Below are positions 60,467-64,000 of a stretch of 64,000 nt of DNA, piece after piece. The stretch's first letter is position 1. Every line of letters starts with the position of its first letter. The stretch is from Nocardia goodfellowii (GTDB lineage: Bacteria; Actinomycetota; Actinomycetes; Mycobacteriales; Mycobacteriaceae). The notes under the pieces were generated by a model. It was not told the origin of the DNA, did not search any database, and saw only the letters and a program-made list of their open reading frames with translations. The stretch covers positions 5,642,001 through 5,706,000 of the forward strand of contig NZ_JAGGMR010000001.1 in the NCBI RefSeq assembly GCF_017875645.1. Reading direction: 5' to 3'. The position numbers were made by a program, and so were the translations under genes.

Positions 60467-61288
60467 ATGATTCCCCTCGATACCCGCCCGCTGTTCCGCG
60501 GCGAAAGGCAGGCGCTGCTCGAGCTGCTCGATTCTCTGGACGCCGCCGACTGGCAGCAGCCGACCGTATGTCCGGGCTGGAATGTGGCCGACATCGCCGC
60601 GCACATCCTCAACGATTACCTACGACGGATCTCCGGCAGCCGGGACGGGCACACCGGTGCGGTGTTCGCCGACGACGAGACCCTGCCGTCCTACTTGGCG
60701 CGCGTCAACGAGGAATTCGTGCGCGCGATGCGCCAAGGCAGCCCCCGGGTGCTCACCGATCTACTGGCACATCTTGGCCCCCAACTGGATTCGGTCTGGG
60801 CAACCACCGTCGATCTCACCGAACCCGCACGGCTCAACGTTTCCTGGGCGGGACTCGGTACCAGTCCGGCGTGGCTCGATATCGCCCGCGAATACACCGA
60901 ATTCTGGGTCCATCAGCAGCAGATCCGCGACGCGGTGTCGCGCCCCGGCGCGGACGACGCCGCGTTGCTGGGCCCGGTGCTCGTGACTTTTCTGCACGCG
61001 TTGCCGTGGGCACTACGCGAGCAGGCGCGGCCCGAGGGCACGACTGTGCGTTTCGAGATCAGCGGCCCCGCGGGCGGTCACTGGTCGGCGGTATCCGACG
61101 GTGCGCGCTGGGAGCTCACGACCGCGCAGGTCGACGAGCCCGCCGCGGTTGTTCGCATGGACCAGGACACCTTCTGGCGTCTGGCCAGTCGCGGGATCAC
61201 CGTCGAGGAGGCGCGTGCCCGAGCTGACCTTCGTGGCGATCCCGAGCTGACGGAGGCGGCGACGACATTGCTTGCCGTGGTCGTTTGA
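60467..61288 (+). CDS. Maleylpyruvate-isomerase-family mycothiol-dependent protein
   Basis: 273 aa. The DinB/MDMPI four-helix metal-binding domain at the N-terminus has PTVCPGWNVADIAAHILND (His46 a metal ligand) and EFWVHQQQIRDA (a second His). A C-terminal SCP2-like sheet (GPAGGHWSAVSDGARWELTTAQVDEPAAVVRMDQDTFWRLASRG) completes the fold. Mycothiol is the actinobacterial thiol, so this supports an actinobacterial host; the substrate is unknown. Divergent from the VOC gene. Confidence 0.9.
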   Translation: MIPLDTRPLFRGERQALLELLDSLDAADWQQPTVCPGWNVADIAAHILNDYLRRISGSRDGHTGAVFADDETLPSYLARVNEEFVRAMRQGSPRVLTDLLAHLGPQLDSVWATTVDLTEPARLNVSWAGLGTSPAWLDIAREYTEFWVHQQQIRDAVSRPGADDAALLGPVLVTFLHALPWALREQARPEGTTVRFEISGPAGGHWSAVSDGARWELTTAQVDEPAAVVRMDQDTFWRLASRGITVEEARARADLRGDPELTEAATTLLAVVV

Positions 61289-61353
61289 ATCACCGCGGCC
61301 GGAGCAAGCGGACCGCTGGCGGCGGGCGAACCTCCGCAGATACGTGACGCTGA

Positions 61354-61374
61354 CCAGGGATGGCCGATCCCTGG
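61354..61374. terminator. Hairpin between convergent genes
   Basis: CCAGGGAT-GGCCG-ATCCCTGG forms an 8-bp stem between the isomerase-like gene (ends 61288) and the convergent reductase (ends 61405). Confidence 0.5.
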
Positions 61375-61404
61375 CCAACGGCCCGCCGCCGGGTACGCGG
61401 GGGG

Positions 61405-61968
61405 TTACTTCGCTATCGCGTAGCGCACGAGCATCACTCCATTGGCGAACGAGGCGGCCTCGATCAGCTTCAGGTCTCGCCGATCGTCGAAAAGATGTGT
61501 GCCTTTGCCTCGGGTGACCGGGCAGACGAGCATCTGGATTTCGTCGACGAGGCCCGCGTCGAACAGCGAGCGCATGAGTGTCAAACTCCCGAACAGCCAG
61601 AGGTTCTTGCCGTCCTGGTCCTTGAGTTCGCGGACCGTGGCGACCGGGTCGCGGGTTACGGTCGCGGCGGGGAAGTCGCCCCAGGGCGCGTCGTCCAGTT
61701 TCGACGAGGCGACGAACTTGGTGAGGTTGTTGAGCTTCTCGCCGTACTCACCCTGATCCTCGGCATCGGCCCAGCCGGTCGATTGGGCGTAGGTGTTCGC
61801 GCCCAGAATCATTGTGTCAACCGAGTCGATAAGACCCAGCACGCTTGCCTTGAACACCTGGTCGGTGGTCTCCGAGAAGGGCTCCACCGAGACGAAACTC
61901 AGCCCTCCGTCCTCCTCCGCGACAATGTTGTCCGCGGTGACCCACTGCTGGACTATGAGCTTGCGCAT
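61405..61968 (-). CDS. RibD C-terminal/DHFR-like reductase, second copy
   Basis: 187 aa. MRKLIVQQWVTADNIVAEED, then DTMILGANTYAQSTGW and KNLWLFGSLTLMRSLFDAGLVDEIQMLVCPVTRGKGTHLFDD show the RibD_C pattern. It is distinct in sequence from the copy at 59249-59863, so not a recent duplicate. Confidence 0.92.
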   Translation of the reverse strand: MRKLIVQQWVTADNIVAEEDGGLSFVSVEPFSETTDQVFKASVLGLIDSVDTMILGANTYAQSTGWADAEDQGEYGEKLNNLTKFVASSKLDDAPWGDFPAATVTRDPVATVRELKDQDGKNLWLFGSLTLMRSLFDAGLVDEIQMLVCPVTRGKGTHLFDDRRDLKLIEAASFANGVMLVRYAIAK

Positions 61969-62101
61969 GGCGGTGATTCTCCTTCGTCGGGCGGCCCGTG
62001 ATCGCCGCTGTGCCCCTGGGACGGAGCCGGGCCGGGATTCTCGACATCAGGATTGCCGGGGAATGGAAACCGGCTCAGTACAGGGGCGGCGCCGGTTGCG
62101 C

Positions 62102-62509
62102 CTATCGACCCGGGTCGTACTCGTAAGCATTCGACGGCAGACCCGGCCGCGTCGGAAACGGGGTGATCCTGGCGTCGAGTGCGAACCCGATCTGCCCCAA
62201 TGTCACCGGCATCATGCAGTCCCGGCCGGGGTGGGTGTAGAGCTCCCGGCCGGGCGTGGGATCAGCGAAGCCGGTGACCGACTTGTTGTAGGTCCCCACG
62301 ATCGGACCACCGGCCAAATTCACGCCGACACAGTCGACTTCGAGAATGTAGGTGCCGTCCCCGCCGCAATGCGCCGCCGCACCTGTCGGCGAACGGTGCA
62401 GCGTGCAATCCCGGGGCTCGGCTCCCGCGGGCGCGGCGGCGACCACCGTCATCGTGGCCGCTCCGGCGATCAATAGCGACACACCGAGCACACTTCGCGT
62501 CTTACCCAT
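62102..62509 (-). CDS. Secreted small protein with conserved cysteines
   Basis: 135 aa. A signal peptide (VLGVSLLIAGAATMTVVAAAPAGAEP) is cleaved near residue 31. Four cysteines follow (RDC, AHC, DCVG, RDCMM), consistent with two disulfides in a small secreted domain of about 100 residues. I do not recognise the family. It is conserved in style with other exported Nocardia proteins of unknown role. Confidence 0.75.
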   Translation of the reverse strand: MGKTRSVLGVSLLIAGAATMTVVAAAPAGAEPRDCTLHRSPTGAAAHCGGDGTYILEVDCVGVNLAGGPIVGTYNKSVTGFADPTPGRELYTHPGRDCMMPVTLGQIGFALDARITPFPTRPGLPSNAYEYDPGR

Positions 62510-62580
62510 TGTCAGCTCCTTCGATTGTCGTTGATGAGGGACGATGCGCGACGCGTCGGTGGCCTCGCTGTGCGGCGGCC

Positions 62581-63342
62581 TCAGGGTTTGGTGGCGACAA
62601 CCAAGACGTTCTTGCCGAACAGTTTGCCGGTCATGCGCTGCAATGCCTTGCTGAGCGGAAAGACCAGCCGATCGTAGAAATGGAGCGCACGCGGATTGAT
62701 TGTGCCGTCGTCACTTCCGGCGATCTTGTACACGAGTGTCGCGAAGAAGCCGATCGGGTCGCAGTAGCGGGATTCCACGACCTCCAATCCCGCGTTGCGC
62801 AGGATGCGGTTCAACTGGGTGCGGCGATAGCGCCGGTAATGACCCACCTTGGTATCCATCGAGGTGAACAGGATTTCCAGCGCGGGCACATAGACGACGA
62901 GCGTGCCGCCGGAACACAACCGGGAAGCGATCTGCTCCAAGGCCTCCTGGTCGTTCTTGATGTGCTCGAGCACATTGAAGGTGTAGATGAGGCTGTAGGT
63001 ATCGGCGCCGGACTTGCGCGTGGCATCCTCGACCACGCAATAGCCCTTCGCATGCAGCAGCTTTCGCAGCTCCGTGTCCGGCTCGAGGCAGTCGGGGATG
63101 ATCTGTCGCGCGGACAACATATCGGCGTAAGTTCCGCTGCCCGCACCGAAGTCGAGGATTCGCAGGTTCGGCGACGTGACGTGTTTGTCGACACAGTCGA
63201 TCAGAAACCGGTTGTAGTTGACGGCGCCGGACATCGCTTCCAGGTTGTCCCGGCCGGTGTACACGAACTCGCTGGGCGTCAGAATCGATCCCCTTCGCTC
63301 GGAATGGAATGTAAACGACTCTCCGTTCGGAGATGATGCCAC
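62581..63342 (-). CDS. Class I SAM-dependent methyltransferase
   Basis: 253 aa. SAM motif I is ILDFGAGSGTYADML (residues 62-76). The post-motif and VLEH region (YTFNVLEHIKNDQEALEQI) and VVYVPALEIL follow, as in UbiE-like methyltransferases. The C-terminal region with several aromatic residues (HFYDRLVFPLSKALQRM) resembles proteins that modify glycans or lipids. GTG start at 63342. The target is unknown. Confidence 0.88.
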   Translation of the reverse strand: MASSPNGESFTFHSERRGSILTPSEFVYTGRDNLEAMSGAVNYNRFLIDCVDKHVTSPNLRILDFGAGSGTYADMLSARQIIPDCLEPDTELRKLLHAKGYCVVEDATRKSGADTYSLIYTFNVLEHIKNDQEALEQIASRLCSGGTLVVYVPALEILFTSMDTKVGHYRRYRRTQLNRILRNAGLEVVESRYCDPIGFFATLVYKIAGSDDGTINPRALHFYDRLVFPLSKALQRMTGKLFGKNVLVVATKP

Positions 63343-63402
63343 GTCGTTGATGCTCAGCCGGGATTTTGGGACCAGAAAACCGAATGGCTGCGCGGTTTCG
63401 GC

Positions 63403-64000
63403 TCAGCCGTCCGAGCGAGCGCGGCCGACAGCGAGCAGGGCGATCGGGACGATGGCAGCCAGAGCCGCGGCGAGAACCAGGAATGCCGTGGTGTCGCCGT
63501 AGGTCCGGGCCAGCGGCGCGACCAGAGCCAGCACGAGCGGCGGGCCGGTCTCCATCGCGGTGTTGGCCAGCCCACCGGTCGAGCCTTGCCGCGCGGGACC
63601 TGCGGCGGCCATCGTGATGGCCATCGCCGCCGAAAGGGCAAGTCCGACACCGAAGGGAAAGATCAGCAGCCCTGCCAGTTGCAGACCCAGATACGGACCC
63701 AGCGTGCTGACCAGCACCGTGCCGGCCGCTGCGAGCAGCAGGCCGGTGACGAGAACGGCACGGGCGCCATAGCGGCCGAGCAGTCGAGCCGCAGCCGGAC
63801 CGGCGAGCAGTACCACGATCGCGGCGGGCACGAAGGCCGCCGAAATGCCCGCCGGGCTGTATCCCACAGAGGCCAGATACAGAGTCAGCAAGTAGTACAG
63901 CGACGCGTTGGCCCCCGCCGAGATCAGGATCGCCGCCAACCCCGCCCGTCCCGGAATGGCCAGCACCGGAAGCAACGGCGCGGAGGAATGGCGTTGCGTC
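63403..64000 (-). CDS. MFS transporter (partial; 3' part of gene, 5' part outside the window)
   Basis: About 199 residues visible, running in frame past 64000. The visible part has six membrane segments (from LAAILISAGANASLYYLLTLYLASVG onward) and ends in LLAVGRARSDG. This is the C-terminal half of a 14-helix DHA2 drug exporter: the linker RHSSAPLLPVLAIPG precedes the first visible segment as it does in that family. Not followed by a regulator within the window. Confidence 0.85.
   Translation of the reverse strand, partial: TQRHSSAPLLPVLAIPGRAGLAAILISAGANASLYYLLTLYLASVGYSPAGISAAFVPAAIVVLLAGPAAARLLGRYGARAVLVTGLLLAAAGTVLVSTLGPYLGLQLAGLLIFPFGVGLALSAAMAITMAAAGPARQGSTGGLANTAMETGPPLVLALVAPLARTYGDTTAFLVLAAALAAIVPIALLAVGRARSDG

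Overview
The window is a high-GC actinobacterial chromosome segment, most likely from Nocardia or a close relative. The evidence is mycothiol-type and ESX-associated genes, a DUF3558 lipoprotein, IdeR-type iron boxes, and gene order shared with the Mycobacterium tuberculosis Rv1841c-Rv1854c region. That shared backbone is ndh, ureD/ureG/ureF, ureC/ureB/ureA, a PaaI-type thioesterase (Rv1847-like), a BlaI repressor plus M56 peptidase (Rv1846c/Rv1845c-like), guaB1 (Rv1843c-like) and two CNNM/CorC membrane proteins (Rv1842c/Rv1841c-like). Lineage-specific blocks interrupt it.

1-19 kb: ndh, a secreted protein and an HxlR/SDR pair are followed by a 149-nt tRNA-mimicking RNA (3868-4016, minus strand) that I read as a bacterial Y RNA (YrlA type). 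Urease is split: accessory genes ureF-ureG-ureD (6097-4053) are separated from ureA-ureB-ureC (18592-16244) by about 10 kb. That block holds an SDR, a TetR/MFS efflux pair, a quinone oxidoreductase, a frameshifted O-methyltransferase, a secreted SGNH hydrolase, a 0.7-kb gene-poor stretch and a four-gene ESX-accessory operon (EspG, PPE-like, small helical protein, DUF3558 lipoprotein).

19-33 kb: between the thioesterase and blaI lies a divergent iron-uptake locus (FhuF-like gene and a FecCD/FecCD/ATPase importer) under an IdeR-type box. A second IdeR-type box sits on a good promoter followed about 100 nt later by an intrinsic terminator. This is a candidate iron-regulated small RNA in the same relative place as mycobacterial MrsI (ncRv11846). 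Then follow blaI/M56, a DEAD-box helicase, a DMT-like transporter, guaB1 and two CNNM proteins.

33-41 kb: an epoxide-hydrolase-fold protein that has lost its catalytic Asp and His, a secreted LVIVD-repeat protein with a DUF305 protein, an SDR/XRE divergent pair, a TetR plus phytoene-desaturase-like oxidoreductase operon with a perfect palindromic operator, a secreted CAP protein, and the C-terminal remnant of a carotenoid oxygenase.

41-48 kb: a five-gene minus-strand operon of flavin-dependent monooxygenases and acyl-CoA-dehydrogenase-like enzymes (SfnB, SfnG, StyA-like, NtaA/DszA-like, DszC-like), probably for taking sulfur from organosulfur compounds.

48-64 kb: small stress-type proteins (DUF3140, ChaB/Rho-N, an orphan membrane sensor domain), a YbdK-type ligase, a beta-carbonic anhydrase, a membrane-anchored hydrolase with its ArsR-type regulator, a STAS protein without its phosphorylatable serine between two unknown membrane proteins, DUF418, an aminoglycoside-phosphotransferase-like kinase, two RibD/DHFR-like reductases, a VOC protein, a mycothiol-dependent-isomerase-like protein, a secreted protein, a methyltransferase and the 3' part of an MFS transporter that runs off the window.
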